Origin: a virus
IMG/VR virus record: IMGVR_UViG_3300043466_000253
Coordinates: 1-29,670 of that record
DNA length: 29,670 bases
Strand: one strand, 5' to 3'
Made by a program: the position numbers and the translations under genes. Of the stretch, positions 15,401 to 23,255 are shown piece after piece. Position 1 is the first letter of the stretch, and the number at the start of each line of letters is the position of its first letter. The notes below the pieces were generated by a model that was given only the letters and a program-made list of their open reading frames with translations, made no database searches and was not told the origin of the DNA.

Positions 15401-16758
15401 ATCTTGAGGGCCTGAAGGAAGTCATTGCCGCCCTGCGGTATGAACCTATCTACTCAGGAGCCCCCAAGTTTGGTGACAAGGCCATGTCCTTGTTCATGCA
15501 GTATGGGTACCTGACTACTGGTGGTCAGTTCGGCCTTGCAGCCATCAGCGAAGTTGCCCGTATTGTCGGTACCTTGGGAGTCCGCAGGACCTTCACGCAG
15601 TTGCCTGTGTTGGCTGAAATGATTGCCAACTACAAGAACCTTGATCGCCCTGCCCAGAACTTTGCATCCTTCTTGGACGCTTGGTTCTCACCCTCCACCG
15701 ACCGTCTGCGGCGAACCTTTATGGACCCGTTGGGCTCTACTGAGTACACCGGACCCTTCCAGAATGCCGTGCGTGGGGCCACGAACCTGATGTCGGACAT
15801 CTCTGGTCTGGCCCCGATCACCAGTTTTACCCAGCAGTTGACGGCGGCTACGGCCCTTCAGCATCTGTTTGAGTTGGGTTCTGGAGCCCTGAAGAAGGGT
15901 CTGGATGTTGGGGCCATCCGTAGCCTAGGTCTTGAGCCCGATGAATACAAGAAGTTGGCTGAGTGGGTGGCCTCTAACGCCGAACTTAAGGACGGATTCT
16001 TGGGCAAGCGGGTCGTTGGCCTGAAGAACATGGATGCTGTCGAGATGGATCAACTGAAGAAGTTTGTGGATCGCATGGTCCGCACCCGCATTCAGGATGT
16101 TCCAACCCGGGGTGACTTCCATAAGATGGCTTTCACTTGGTGGGGCCGTCTGTTCACTCAGTTCTCCACCTTCAATCTGAAGGGCATCGACAACTTCCTG
16201 ATCCAGAATGCTGGACGAGTCAAGCAGGGCGGTGGGCTTCAGGTAGCCAAGGAAATCACGGCTACCGCCATGCTTGCGGGCCTGATTGGCTACGGGCGCA
16301 ACTACGCTGACTGGTGGTCCTTCAAGCAGTCTAGGAACTACGAGGAAGCCAAGAAGCGCGAAGAACTGTTGACCCTTGAGGGAGTTGTTCGCGGATCGTT
16401 CTCTGGACCTTCGGAAATGTTCCTGTTGACCAAGGGGGCCGATGCTATGTGGGGGCTGGTCGATAAGGACCCGCTGTTTGCTCCTTATCGATATTCGGGC
16501 CTGAGTGCCTTTGGCTTCCCCGGCGAAACCACCATCAAGAACGCTGTGGGGGTTATCAATGATGCCAAGGGTGCCTTGATTGGCAAGCCGCTTGGACTGG
16601 ATGTCGAACGCCAGATCACCAGCAAGACGGTCCACATGGGCCGAATGCTGTTGCCGCTCCAGAATATGCCGGGTATCAAACAGTACCTGAACATTCTGGA
16701 AGAGGAAATCTCGGATGAGTACAACCTGAACCGCCGTCAACCCCGGTCTTCAGACTGA
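12499..16758 (+). CDS. Internal virion protein D, T7 gp16-like, without visible transglycosylase domain
   Basis: This 1419-residue protein, the largest in the window, has the size and position of T7 gp16 (1318 residues). T7 gp16 is the inner-membrane ejectosome component that pulls in the first part of the genome. Hydrophobic Gly/Ala segments occur at about 144-176 and 245-268. I do not see the N-terminal lytic transglycosylase signature of T7 gp16 (an E-S catalytic motif followed by G-x-M-Q). The N-terminus here is instead a short helical region (MAELTFSSPIFTQSAEEMAA). Wall hydrolysis must therefore lie elsewhere or be unnecessary. The C-terminus ends ahead of the tail fibre gene with a 17-base gap. 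Confidence 0.8.
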   Translation: MAELTFSSPIFTQSAEEMAAERAILNRDGIYDPNFEMLTSDARERFLSGAVQSGMGSVIYQTVEGIYDRFSDEIKDPLNFSSINEVGPGSPVTYSMGNNKEGLQRDLDTIPAKHWQYVLSASSYNEYQDRLEFVRRGMPQAQASTIGLATGLVADIGVMALGGYLAEPIALAGLGTRTTMAGKVASRSFGSYGAQPVATAAAEAANAVSRLSLGARYTAVGVGEEVVYQFARQGLDPLYDPSFGEVVQNMVISGSAAGLIGGVAFGRRFVADQIEEAAQGFYRQGQAILPGGFEINYTPFAFQSAAYADQVLASATGRTADEALQEGAEAGFKEWSGLPQELPRLDGAQAAAFEVALATGAQPTVDTFKAIGRAMVTAARTSRGGGFAFNKRFWEALSDELGEEVASKFRPLQQRSVINGADRRFDAVYEREFLVDDVWSLFNTGRWRSVQDAPNSLVFRVLDEIRSRGGTVTRQVVNEVVNDLRELAKNPPTRTNAKGRVVVDTYGRKAAVIEIINKRTGAVEVGSASTVARRKGRTTKPIDLPESVLKRLSATATSKTVRAAAVAGGPDTGGSPPTITSTPGTFDGVPKQLSTWFTERIPLISPLLNQAARAMESENGAVRLIASLAFNARRATGAATKYTIFEAGSQILHSTMFTFMRGYRNSFVRFAMGRGTEDIAENAGTLLDNWKYAFGNKDLRLQFNRRIMKQMRSGNFDDTVSAVNDAARGFKEIFEKVHNIAFEAGVAGFTKSAVVNYVPRLWRFDMIRRLATTSEGTEALTGLIEQAIAKNGRKVVIDGVEETFTGDVKAAAKVFTERLISIAKSTENAPMTEQDQELVEALGDLLGPLKAKTGSRTPFGRSRILLDESAEISTTGDLLGNGRNNLSLADLFDDDLPKVFRKYITSVMGAVNERRLINGFNDYLAANGFKGPKKVVDGVEVQEPLKVSTINEMLDTARKLGGAVEEGHLEGLKEVIAALRYEPIYSGAPKFGDKAMSLFMQYGYLTTGGQFGLAAISEVARIVGTLGVRRTFTQLPVLAEMIANYKNLDRPAQNFASFLDAWFSPSTDRLRRTFMDPLGSTEYTGPFQNAVRGATNLMSDISGLAPITSFTQQLTAATALQHLFELGSGALKKGLDVGAIRSLGLEPDEYKKLAEWVASNAELKDGFLGKRVVGLKNMDAVEMDQLKKFVDRMVRTRIQDVPTRGDFHKMAFTWWGRLFTQFSTFNLKGIDNFLIQNAGRVKQGGGLQVAKEITATAMLAGLIGYGRNYADWWSFKQSRNYEEAKKREELLTLEGVVRGSFSGPSEMFLLTKGADAMWGLVDKDPLFAPYRYSGLSAFGFPGETTIKNAVGVINDAKGALIGKPLGLDVERQITSKTVHMGRMLLPLQNMPGIKQYLNILEEEISDEYNLNRRQPRSSD

Positions 16759-16775
16759 ATCTAAGGACTCCTTAA

Positions 16776-18422
16776 ATGCCAAATAGTTATGTAGAATACA
16801 CCTACCCAAACACAGACGGCGGGTCTTCAAATGCTTTTAAGGTTTACACCCCCTCTGGCGGCATCGATGGATACATTGACCCCGACTTCCTAGAAGTCTA
16901 TGTCAACAATGTAAAAATTGACTACGACAGTCCGTCTAAGTTTGGAGAGCCTTATTGGACGCTTGGGGCTCCGAGTCCGTCTTTGGGCCTCCAGTTCTTT
17001 TTTATCAACAATCCGCAGAACATTGCACCGGGTTCCAGTATTCGGATGCAACGAGTCACGCCAAGTAAACTGGCTACCTTCAGGGACAATGTTCTTGAGT
17101 TTTTCAATACTGAAATTCTCAATGCTGACCAATTGAACTTGGCTCTAAAGGCCATGATTCACTTGGTTCAAGAGGCCAAAGAACAGGCTGCTTTGCCTAC
17201 TAGTGGTGGGCAGTACCTCCCCAAAGACACCACGAATCCGACTACTCCGTTCTGGACGGCTCAAGGGACGGATCTTCGCAATCTTCCGGCTACCCCTCCG
17301 ACGGCAACTTCAGCCGCTTCTAAGGGATGGGTTGAAACGGCTATTGCCGCCGCTGGAGGTGGTGGAGGAGGCGGTGGAGGCGGCGGCGGGCCTTGGGGTA
17401 CCAACGACCTTATTAACGATGCCGTTACTACGGCAAAGATTGCTCCAGAAGCCGTTGAAACAAGCCGTCTAGCAGATAACGCAGTAACCACCCAGAAACT
17501 TCTGGATGATGCGGTAACGACGGCTAAGATTGAAGACGATGCAATTACGGACGATAAAGTTCGTGAGGTAAATGTCGTACTGTTTCCGGGGTATAACGGA
17601 ATCGACGGCTCAAAGATTGCCAGCGGGACTCTGCCAGCAAGTCGTATTCAATCGGCACCCGCGCTCAATCCTCCGGCTGGATCATTGATTCCAACTTCTG
17701 TTTTGCCTAGGCCCGCCACGGCTAATGTGCAAAACATGATTTATTCGACATCAACAGGCTCGGCTCTATTTCAAGTAACAACCTACGGTCGTGGCCTGTT
17801 GAATGCTGCGGATGCTTCTGGACTGCGCACGGCTCTCGACCTCGGGGATCTTTCAGGTCTAGACAGTATCACCAACTCCAACATTGTTAGCGACGCTGCT
17901 GTTTCTTTGAGCAAGTTGCAGACAATTCCAGCCTCAACTTTGGTTGGTAACACGGGAACAAGTTCAGCAACTCCTAGCACAATCGCTCTTAACAGTTTCA
18001 CGCTGAACTCTTGGTCATTGCCTACCGCGTCACTTAATCTAAATAGTCAACGGATTATTAGTGTCGCAAATCCAATCGACCCCCAAGATGCCGTTACTAA
18101 GGGATGGGCTGAAAGTCTAGTTGCTACTGCCCAAGTCAATACGGCTACAGGCGATGCCACGGCGGATCTTGTGTATCCAATCGGTAGTAACTTGTTGATC
18201 ACTACTGGTGAAGGATCTGGAACAACTGTTGCACTTAATGCCGCTGTAACTGTGTATTACAACACGACCACAAATGTTCTAAGTACAAGTGTCGGTTCTG
18301 GATTCACGCAACTGACCGGAACATGGAGGTGCCGTGGATCTAATACAGTTCAAGTCGGGCTTCCTAATGGTGGTCTTGGTACTCTTTATATCAAGAGTGT
18401 TCTTGTTCAGAGGGTCGCCTAA
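16776..18422 (+). CDS. Tail fibre protein with T7 gp17 N-terminal domain
   Basis: Residues 1-130 match the T7 tail-fibre attachment domain (PF03906 type): Y-V-E-Y-T-Y-P, then F-L-E-V-Y-V-N-N, and later N-I-A-P-G-S-S-I-R-M-Q-R and L-A-T-F-R-D, followed by helix residues ending in V-Q-E-A-K-E-Q-A. A run of 12 glycines (194-205) acts as a hinge. Next come short D-A-V-T-T-x-K-I type repeats (about 213-265), typical of fibre shafts, and a Ser/Thr/Asn-rich beta domain to the C-terminus. The fibre binds the host surface. At 548 residues it is about the same length as T7 gp17 (553), but the distal part is unrelated. The stop overlaps the next ATG (TAATG). Confidence 0.92.
   Translation: MPNSYVEYTYPNTDGGSSNAFKVYTPSGGIDGYIDPDFLEVYVNNVKIDYDSPSKFGEPYWTLGAPSPSLGLQFFFINNPQNIAPGSSIRMQRVTPSKLATFRDNVLEFFNTEILNADQLNLALKAMIHLVQEAKEQAALPTSGGQYLPKDTTNPTTPFWTAQGTDLRNLPATPPTATSAASKGWVETAIAAAGGGGGGGGGGGGPWGTNDLINDAVTTAKIAPEAVETSRLADNAVTTQKLLDDAVTTAKIEDDAITDDKVREVNVVLFPGYNGIDGSKIASGTLPASRIQSAPALNPPAGSLIPTSVLPRPATANVQNMIYSTSTGSALFQVTTYGRGLLNAADASGLRTALDLGDLSGLDSITNSNIVSDAAVSLSKLQTIPASTLVGNTGTSSATPSTIALNSFTLNSWSLPTASLNLNSQRIISVANPIDPQDAVTKGWAESLVATAQVNTATGDATADLVYPIGSNLLITTGEGSGTTVALNAAVTVYYNTTTNVLSTSVGSGFTQLTGTWRCRGSNTVQVGLPNGGLGTLYIKSVLVQRVA
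17355..17390 (+). repeat. Poly-glycine codon run in tail fibre
   Basis: Twelve consecutive GGN codons encode Gly 194-205 of the tail fibre. Third bases vary (A, T, C, G), so this is not a pure microsatellite and appears selected at protein level. It links the attachment domain to the shaft. Confidence 0.95.
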
Positions 18423-18652
18423 TGCACTCCCATGACACTCCGGAAATTATGCTGGCGATTGGCCGTCTTGAGGGCAAAGTGGATGCGCTACTACAGATGC
18501 AGCGTATTCAAGAAGATCAAATCAAACTTCACGAAGAGCGTATTCGGGATCTAGAGCATTCCAAATCGTTCACAATGGGTATTGCTGCCACGGTGGGAGC
18601 AATAGTGTCTTTCTCTGTTCACCTTCTTTTCAAACTCGTTTCACAAGGATAA
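18422..18652 (+). CDS. Small coiled-coil protein with C-terminal membrane anchor (holin or XhlA-like candidate)
   Basis: This 76-residue protein has an N-terminal helix with heptad character (I-G-R-L-E-G-K-V-D-A-L-L-Q-M-Q, later I-R-D-L-E-H). A single hydrophobic C-terminal segment (about 52-72) precedes a short basic/polar end. The arrangement recalls XhlA-type haemolysis/holin-associated proteins. It sits exactly where T7 has its holin gene 17.5 (between fibre and terminase), which makes a lysis role attractive. Against this, many unrelated small anchored coiled coils look alike. Its ATG overlaps the fibre stop (TAATG). Confidence 0.6.
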   Translation: MHSHDTPEIMLAIGRLEGKVDALLQMQRIQEDQIKLHEERIRDLEHSKSFTMGIAATVGAIVSFSVHLLFKLVSQG

Positions 18653-18656
18653 GTAA

Positions 18657-18995
18657 ATGCGTTACACTCAGGTTCTCACTAATACCGCTGTTGGTGCTAC
18701 GGCTGTGACCTCCTCGGTCTACATCACCCGTGAGCGTCCCGATCAGTTCGGTCTGGCCGTTGTCAAGCACGCTGGTAGCAAGTTCTCCAGCAGCACCGCC
18801 TGCGCCACCATCGAAGGTTCGTTTGATAACACGACTTGGTTCGTGATTGAGTCGTGCAAGGACACCGATACCGAATACGCTAACGACCTGAACGGCAACA
18901 ACAACTGGTGCAAGGTTGTCGCTCTGGCTCCGTATATGCGCGTTCGCGTCATTAACGGTGGCAACAACAACTTCAATGTGTGGCTTGCTGAGTAA
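18657..18995 (+). CDS. Small beta-rich probable virion protein
   Basis: This 112-residue protein has segments resembling phage beta-sandwich accessory proteins. C-A-T-I-E-G-S-F-D-N-T-T-W-F (48-61) corresponds to the common I-x-G-S-x-D-G-x-x-W motif. A-P-Y-M-R-V-R-V-I-N (91-100) matches the usual P-Y-x-R-V-R strand. Codon use is strongly biased towards the same set as the capsid gene, suggesting high expression and a structural role such as decoration or a fibre accessory. It contains three cysteines. The start is preceded by AAGGATAA. No function can be assigned with certainty. Confidence 0.6.
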   Translation: MRYTQVLTNTAVGATAVTSSVYITRERPDQFGLAVVKHAGSKFSSSTACATIEGSFDNTTWFVIESCKDTDTEYANDLNGNNNWCKVVALAPYMRVRVINGGNNNFNVWLAE

Positions 18996-19025
18996 TTGAC
19001 ACCCGCTAACTAGGAGGCTGAAGAC

Positions 19026-20642
19026 ATGGCTGATCGTCGCGCTTCGACAATTATTATCAAGAAGACCGGATCTTCCGTGTCTTCAGCCCCGGTTGCGGGT
19101 GTTTACGGCAGTTCTCGGGCTGGTACCTTCCTGAAGGAAGCCCAAAGCAATACGCAGTATTTGGACATCGTCACCATTGGCGACTCTAACTCTGGATCTC
19201 CGGGAAACTTTGGTTACACCGTTGGACTGACTCATACTTGCGCCAACCTTGGGATGGGCATCTATGCTACCCCAATGCAGTTCACTTCGGACACGGCTCC
19301 ATTTACCGGAAACGACAGCGGAAACACTAGATACAACGGTCTTGTAGGCCCTTATGTTGAAGCAGGGTGGCGTGGAAATACCCGTACCGATTCGGGCACT
19401 AGTCCGATTACAAATCTTGAAAGTGCTGTGGCTGCAAGTAATGCTATTGCTATTGCTTTGAAGGATGCTATTGGAGTGTATAAGCAGCCGCCTCAACTAC
19501 CGACAACCGAAACAGACACTTTTGTTGGTGGAGTCTTGCGTCCAGCCGGATTTGCGTATGGTGCGGCTTTTATTGCAAGTGGAACCTACACTTCAGCGGC
19601 TCAAGGAACTCGCATTCGTATTGCTCCGCGTCATCCATTGATCATGGGAAACGGCGGGGCTGATCAAGACATCCAATACCGACTGGTTTACGGTACTTTC
19701 AATGAAGGTGCTGGCAATTTCAGGATGAAGATTACAACCAACATTGCAGATGTTCTGGCGCAAAAAACCGTGAACACCAATGCAGGTTCTTACGGCTATG
19801 CGACCGAAACGCTGGACTACACCACGACTCTTAGGGCATCGGCTCCGATTGAGCCAAATATGCTGGCGATGTCGTATGACGGTTTTGGCTCAAACCCCAT
19901 CACAGGTCCAGCAGCATTCTTCTGGCACTCTGTAATCCGTAAGACCATTCCGGGAATTTCGGTGTCCAGCCTTACCTACAACGGCGGACATACTACGGCT
20001 CAGGTGTATCAGATCCTCAATGAGCGTACTGGGCTTGTCAAGATGTACCTCAAGGAGGTCCGTCAGCGACAGATTGCGGCTGGGGGTACTGGGCGTGTTC
20101 TGATCTTTATGAACACGGGAATCAATGGATCTGAAGGTGGAGCCAGTTGGACAACGCAAGCGAACAATATTCGCGTCATGTTCAGTACTTTGTGGAGTGA
20201 ACTGAGTTTCCCGGCGGCAGATCTTGCATTTGTCTTCTCGGTTAGTCATCCTGTTCCGACTTCGGCTCAAGTTCCAGATATTTCAGATATTGGCAACTGG
20301 GCAGCGGCTCGTCCAGCAACGGCAGCAGCGGCTAATGTTTGGGGAGCCGAAGCGGCTCAGGTTGCTGCTGGTGTTACCGTCTATGACATTGCTGCTTCGT
20401 ACCCGGCTACTAGAATCGCTGCATTGAACCTGTACGACCCATTCCAAGCCACTAACGCAACTGCTCCTGTTCCATATGCAGCGCATCTTCGGGCTGTTCT
20501 TGCGAAGTCTGTAACAGTTAGTCCCGATACCGCAGAAAACGAGTATCTGTACACTAGTTTCATGGACTTTATGCAGGCCGATAATGGCTACATTAAGATT
20601 ACTCAAGCCATTGTTGACTCACTCATTAAGGCAGCACCGTGA
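19026..20642 (+). CDS. Putative SGNH/GDSL-type hydrolase, probably virion-associated
   Basis: After a low-complexity N-terminus (1-44), this 538-residue protein has Y-L-D-I-V-T-I-G-D-S-N (45-55). This matches block I of SGNH hydrolases, with Ser54 as the expected nucleophile. Later candidates for catalytic blocks are I-F-M-N-T-G-I-N-G (about 360) and an A-A-H-L-R-A segment near residue 485 for the histidine. The usual D-x-x-H spacing is not clear there. Such domains in phages often deacetylate or de-esterify surface glycans. The gene lies among tail genes and has an exact AGGAGG (19012-19017) before its ATG. The family is likely, but catalysis is uncertain. It overlaps TerS by a GTGA junction. 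Confidence 0.6.
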   Translation: MADRRASTIIIKKTGSSVSSAPVAGVYGSSRAGTFLKEAQSNTQYLDIVTIGDSNSGSPGNFGYTVGLTHTCANLGMGIYATPMQFTSDTAPFTGNDSGNTRYNGLVGPYVEAGWRGNTRTDSGTSPITNLESAVAASNAIAIALKDAIGVYKQPPQLPTTETDTFVGGVLRPAGFAYGAAFIASGTYTSAAQGTRIRIAPRHPLIMGNGGADQDIQYRLVYGTFNEGAGNFRMKITTNIADVLAQKTVNTNAGSYGYATETLDYTTTLRASAPIEPNMLAMSYDGFGSNPITGPAAFFWHSVIRKTIPGISVSSLTYNGGHTTAQVYQILNERTGLVKMYLKEVRQRQIAAGGTGRVLIFMNTGINGSEGGASWTTQANNIRVMFSTLWSELSFPAADLAFVFSVSHPVPTSAQVPDISDIGNWAAARPATAAAANVWGAEAAQVAAGVTVYDIAASYPATRIAALNLYDPFQATNATAPVPYAAHLRAVLAKSVTVSPDTAENEYLYTSFMDFMQADNGYIKITQAIVDSLIKAAP

Positions 20643-20845
20643 ACAAAGACATCCTTGAAGCAATCCACTCGGCTCTTGCTCAAGAGTTGCTGCGAAAGAT
20701 CCAGAACGGGGATGCGACCCCCTCGGATCTTAGCGTTGCCCGTCAGTTCCTCAAGGACAACGGCATTGATGCGGCTCCTGATGCCTCGCAGCCCATGCTG
20801 AATCTCGCCAAGATCATGCCCTTTGACGAAGAAGAAGCCGCTTGA
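20639..20845 (+). CDS. terS: Terminase small subunit, T7 gp18-like
   Basis: This 68-residue protein directly precedes TerL. The pattern I-L-E-A-I-H-S-A-L-A-Q-E-L-L-R-K-I-Q-N-G then A-T-P-S-D-L-S-V-A-R-Q-F-L-K-D-N-G-I (26-43) is the DNA-packaging small subunit pattern of T7-like and marine podoviruses. The C-terminus (P-F-D-E-E-E-A-A) is acidic. It would bind the concatemeric DNA and regulate TerL. Translation starts at GTG in a GTGA overlap with the preceding stop. It is a little shorter than T7 gp18 (89 residues). Confidence 0.85.
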   Translation: MNKDILEAIHSALAQELLRKIQNGDATPSDLSVARQFLKDNGIDAAPDASQPMLNLAKIMPFDEEEAA

Positions 20846-22497
20846 GTGAACTAGAACGCAAACTGAAGGACTTCAGGAACTTCGTCTATCTGGCGTGGGA
20901 CCATCTTGGGCTACCAGAGCCCACCCCTATCCAGTTGGACATCTCCAAGTACCTACATAAGGGCCCCCGTAGGCGTGTCGTACAGGCATTCCGTGGGGTA
21001 GGCAAGAGTTGGCTTACTAGTGCCTATGTGGTCTTCAGGTTGCTGCATGATCCCAAGTTGAATGTGCTGGTGGTGTCTGCCTCAAAGCAACGAGCAGATG
21101 ACTTCAGTACCTTTACCCTGAGACTGATCAACGAAATTCCCATTTGCCAGCATCTCCGGCCTAGGGATGATCAGCGTAACTCCAAGATTGCCTTCGATGT
21201 GGGCCCCGCCCCAGCCTCTCAGGCCCCTAGTGTTGTTTCTAAGGGAATCACAAGCCAGATCACGGGCAGTCGTGCTGACCTGATCATTGCTGACGATGTC
21301 GAATCGCTGAATAACTCTGCAACCTTCCTGATGAGGGACAAGTTGCAGGGTGCCATTGCTGAGTTTGAAGCAGTTCTCAAACCCGGAGGGGAGGTGATCT
21401 ATCTAGGTACGCCGCAGACCGAACAGTCGATCTACCACGGTCTGCACGAAAAGGGCTATGACACCCGTGTCTGGCCCGCTAGGTACCCCGATTCCCGCCT
21501 CAAGACGGCCTTTGGGGACAAACTGGCTCCCATGCTCAGGGAAGGCGTAGAAGGCGACCCAACGGATCCTAGGCGGTTTAACGCCATGGACCTAATGGAG
21601 CGCGAAGCGTCCTATGGCCGCACCGGGTTTGCCCTCCAGTTCATGCTGGATTCGACCCTGAGTGACGCAGACAGGTACCCGCTCAAGTTGAGCGACCTGA
21701 TCGTCTTCGGTCTGAACCCAGAGAACGCCCCTGAGAAGCCTGTCTGGGCCATGAACCCCAGCAACATCGTCAAGGACATCCCTTGCGTGGGCTTCAATGG
21801 AGATCGGTACTACAGCCCAATGGATATGCAGGGCAAGTGGGTGCCGTATTCTGGCAGCATCATGGCTATTGACCCCTCGGGTCGTGGCGATAACGAGACT
21901 GCTTATGCGGTTGTCAAGATGCTGAATGGGTTCTTGTATGTCACCGATGCTGGTGGCTTGACTGGAGGGTACGACCAGACAACCATGGAGCGTCTGGTTG
22001 GCATTGCCAAGACCCAAGCGGTGAACAAGATCATCGTGGAATCGAACTTTGGCGACGGTATGTTTACCGAACTGCTGAAGCCGTACCTGATGAAGTCTTA
22101 CCCCTGTACGGTCGAAGAGGTCCGTCACAACACCCAGAAGGAACGCCGGATCGTTGACACCTTGGAACCCGTTATGTGCCAGCACAGGCTGGTCATTGAC
22201 ACCAATGTGATCCGGTCTGACTACGAGTCAACCAAGAAATACGCCTCGGAGAAGGCACTTCAGTACAGCCTGCTGTGGCAGATGTCACGAATTACCCGGG
22301 TCCGCAAGGCGTTGGCCTACGATGACCGACTGGATGTTCTGGCAATGGCCGTGGGGTTCTGGACTGAAATGATGGCTCAGGATGCCCAGAGTAAGATTAC
22401 TCAGCGTCGTGAGGAAGAACTGGATCGTGAACTGGAACGGTTTATGGAACACGCTGTCGGGCGTAAGCCCAGAGGTGACACATGGATGAGCCTGTGA
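20842..22497 (+). CDS. terL: Terminase large subunit, T7 gp19-like
   Basis: This 551-residue packaging motor has all expected motifs. Walker A is A-F-R-G-V-G-K-S (49-56) and Walker B is L-I-I-A-D-D-V-E (147-154). The coupling motif region is Y-L-G-T-P-Q-T-E (187-194). The RNase H-like nuclease motifs are A-I-D-P-S-G-R-G-D (342-350), V-E-S-N-F-G-D-G-M-F and D-D-R-L-D-V-L-A-M-A-V near the end. It pumps DNA through the portal and cuts the concatemer. The start is TTG in a TTGA overlap with TerS. No ATG or GTG in this frame gives an intact N-terminus, so a rare start with translational coupling is likely. Confidence 0.96.
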   Translation: MSELERKLKDFRNFVYLAWDHLGLPEPTPIQLDISKYLHKGPRRRVVQAFRGVGKSWLTSAYVVFRLLHDPKLNVLVVSASKQRADDFSTFTLRLINEIPICQHLRPRDDQRNSKIAFDVGPAPASQAPSVVSKGITSQITGSRADLIIADDVESLNNSATFLMRDKLQGAIAEFEAVLKPGGEVIYLGTPQTEQSIYHGLHEKGYDTRVWPARYPDSRLKTAFGDKLAPMLREGVEGDPTDPRRFNAMDLMEREASYGRTGFALQFMLDSTLSDADRYPLKLSDLIVFGLNPENAPEKPVWAMNPSNIVKDIPCVGFNGDRYYSPMDMQGKWVPYSGSIMAIDPSGRGDNETAYAVVKMLNGFLYVTDAGGLTGGYDQTTMERLVGIAKTQAVNKIIVESNFGDGMFTELLKPYLMKSYPCTVEEVRHNTQKERRIVDTLEPVMCQHRLVIDTNVIRSDYESTKKYASEKALQYSLLWQMSRITRVRKALAYDDRLDVLAMAVGFWTEMMAQDAQSKITQRREEELDRELERFMEHAVGRKPRGDTWMSL

Positions 22498-22673
22498 CTG
22501 AGTGGTCTTTGAACCTAACCCATAAGGCTTGCAGAGTTCTGCTTTCTTACGAGGATCACCTAAGAAGCGAACGCTCCCTAAAGGCATCAACCAAGTTGGC
22601 TAAGGCTATGCGTGAGTTGCGCGAAGCCCTGCCCAAGGAACTGCTGGAGATGGCAAATGGCAAACCCCTGTAA
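22482..22673 (+). CDS. Small helical protein of unknown function
   Basis: This 63-residue protein overlaps the TerL end by 16 bases and the next gene by 17. AGAGGTG precedes the ATG. The sequence is mostly helical (residues 10-60), with alternating charged and aliphatic residues such as LAKAMRELREALPKELLEM. I do not recognise it. The tight overlaps at both ends and continuing coding-like composition support a real gene. Confidence 0.55.
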   Translation: MDEPVTEWSLNLTHKACRVLLSYEDHLRSERSLKASTKLAKAMRELREALPKELLEMANGKPL

Positions 22674-22896
22674 AGGCAAGAAACTGAATACTCCGTGGCG
22701 TACCCCGGGTGGAAACAAGAAGTCCGCCGTGTGCGTCAAGGATGGCGAAAAGACCAAGGTGGTTCGCTTTGGCGACCCCAAGATGAAGATCAAGAAGCAC
22801 ATCCCGGGTCGTAGGGCCAACTTCCGGGCTCGACATAACTGCGACAACCCGGGGCCTAAGACCAAGGCTCGGTACTGGTCCTGTAGGGCGTGGTGA
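22657..22896 (+). CDS. Small basic protein with conserved FRARHNC...YWSCRxW motif
   Basis: I choose ATG 22657 (79 residues) because homology-like sequence begins there. The frame also extends upstream to 22612, inside the preceding gene. The C-terminal part, R-R-A-N-F-R-A-R-H-N-C (52-62) followed by P-G-P-K-T-K-A-R-Y-W-S-C-R-A-W (65-79), is a strongly conserved phage motif. I remember it both as stand-alone small proteins and at the C-terminus of some prohead proteases. Together with the front part (R-T-P-G-G-N-K-K-S-A-V-C-V-K-D-G), it looks like a small cysteine-containing, possibly metal-binding domain (Cys 5, 26, 62, 76). Its role is unknown, and virion association is plausible. Confidence 0.7.
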   Translation: MANPCKGKKLNTPWRTPGGNKKSAVCVKDGEKTKVVRFGDPKMKIKKHIPGRRANFRARHNCDNPGPKTKARYWSCRAW

Positions 22897-22899
22897 TTT

Positions 22900-23253
22900 A
22901 TGCCCAAAGATGCGTGTTATCGTAAGGTCATGCGGTCGTATGGCAAGTGGTCCGCAAGGGCTGCTCAGGCTACCGCCAAGTGCCGGAAGGCCAAGGGAGA
23001 TGTCCGTAAGGGCGAAGCAGGAGCCAACCTGAAGCGTTGGACAGACGAGAAGTGGGTTGATACCCGTACTGGTAAGCCCTGTGGCGGTGGTGGTAAGAAC
23101 GAGTATTGTCGCCCTAGCCGCAAGATCAGTAAGAAGACTCCCAAGACTGTGGGCGAAATGTCCAAGTCTGAACTGGCCGCTAAGAAGCGTGAAAAGATGA
23201 AGATCGGGATGCGTGGTGCATCTGGTCCCAAAGTGTCCCCTGCAAAGAGGTAA
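22900..23253 (+). CDS. DUF5872-like small basic protein
   Basis: This is a 117-residue, very basic protein. K-D-A-C-Y-R-K-V-M-R-S-Y (3-14) and A-A-Q-A-T-A-K-C-R-K (21-30) are followed by the core W-x-x-E-K-W-V-D (47-54), G-K-P-C-G (58-62) and E-Y-C-R-P (68-72), ending T-P-K-T-V. This Trp/Cys pattern is what I know as DUF5872, found in several aquatic viruses. The tail (90-117) is disordered and Lys-rich. Four cysteines (6, 28, 61, 70) could hold a metal. The charge suggests DNA or capsid-interior binding. Function is unknown. The ATG follows the previous stop by three bases. Confidence 0.65.
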   Translation: MPKDACYRKVMRSYGKWSARAAQATAKCRKAKGDVRKGEAGANLKRWTDEKWVDTRTGKPCGGGGKNEYCRPSRKISKKTPKTVGEMSKSELAAKKREKMKIGMRGASGPKVSPAKR

Positions 23254-23255
23254 TC

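Noticed and set aside
15925-16740. A 271-residue minus-strand frame in the gp16-type gene
   Set aside because: Same shadow effect; no start signal and no recognisable protein.
18990-19015. TTGACA after the gene at 18657
   Set aside because: No -10 box at a suitable distance; the bases that follow are the Shine-Dalgarno sequence of the next gene.
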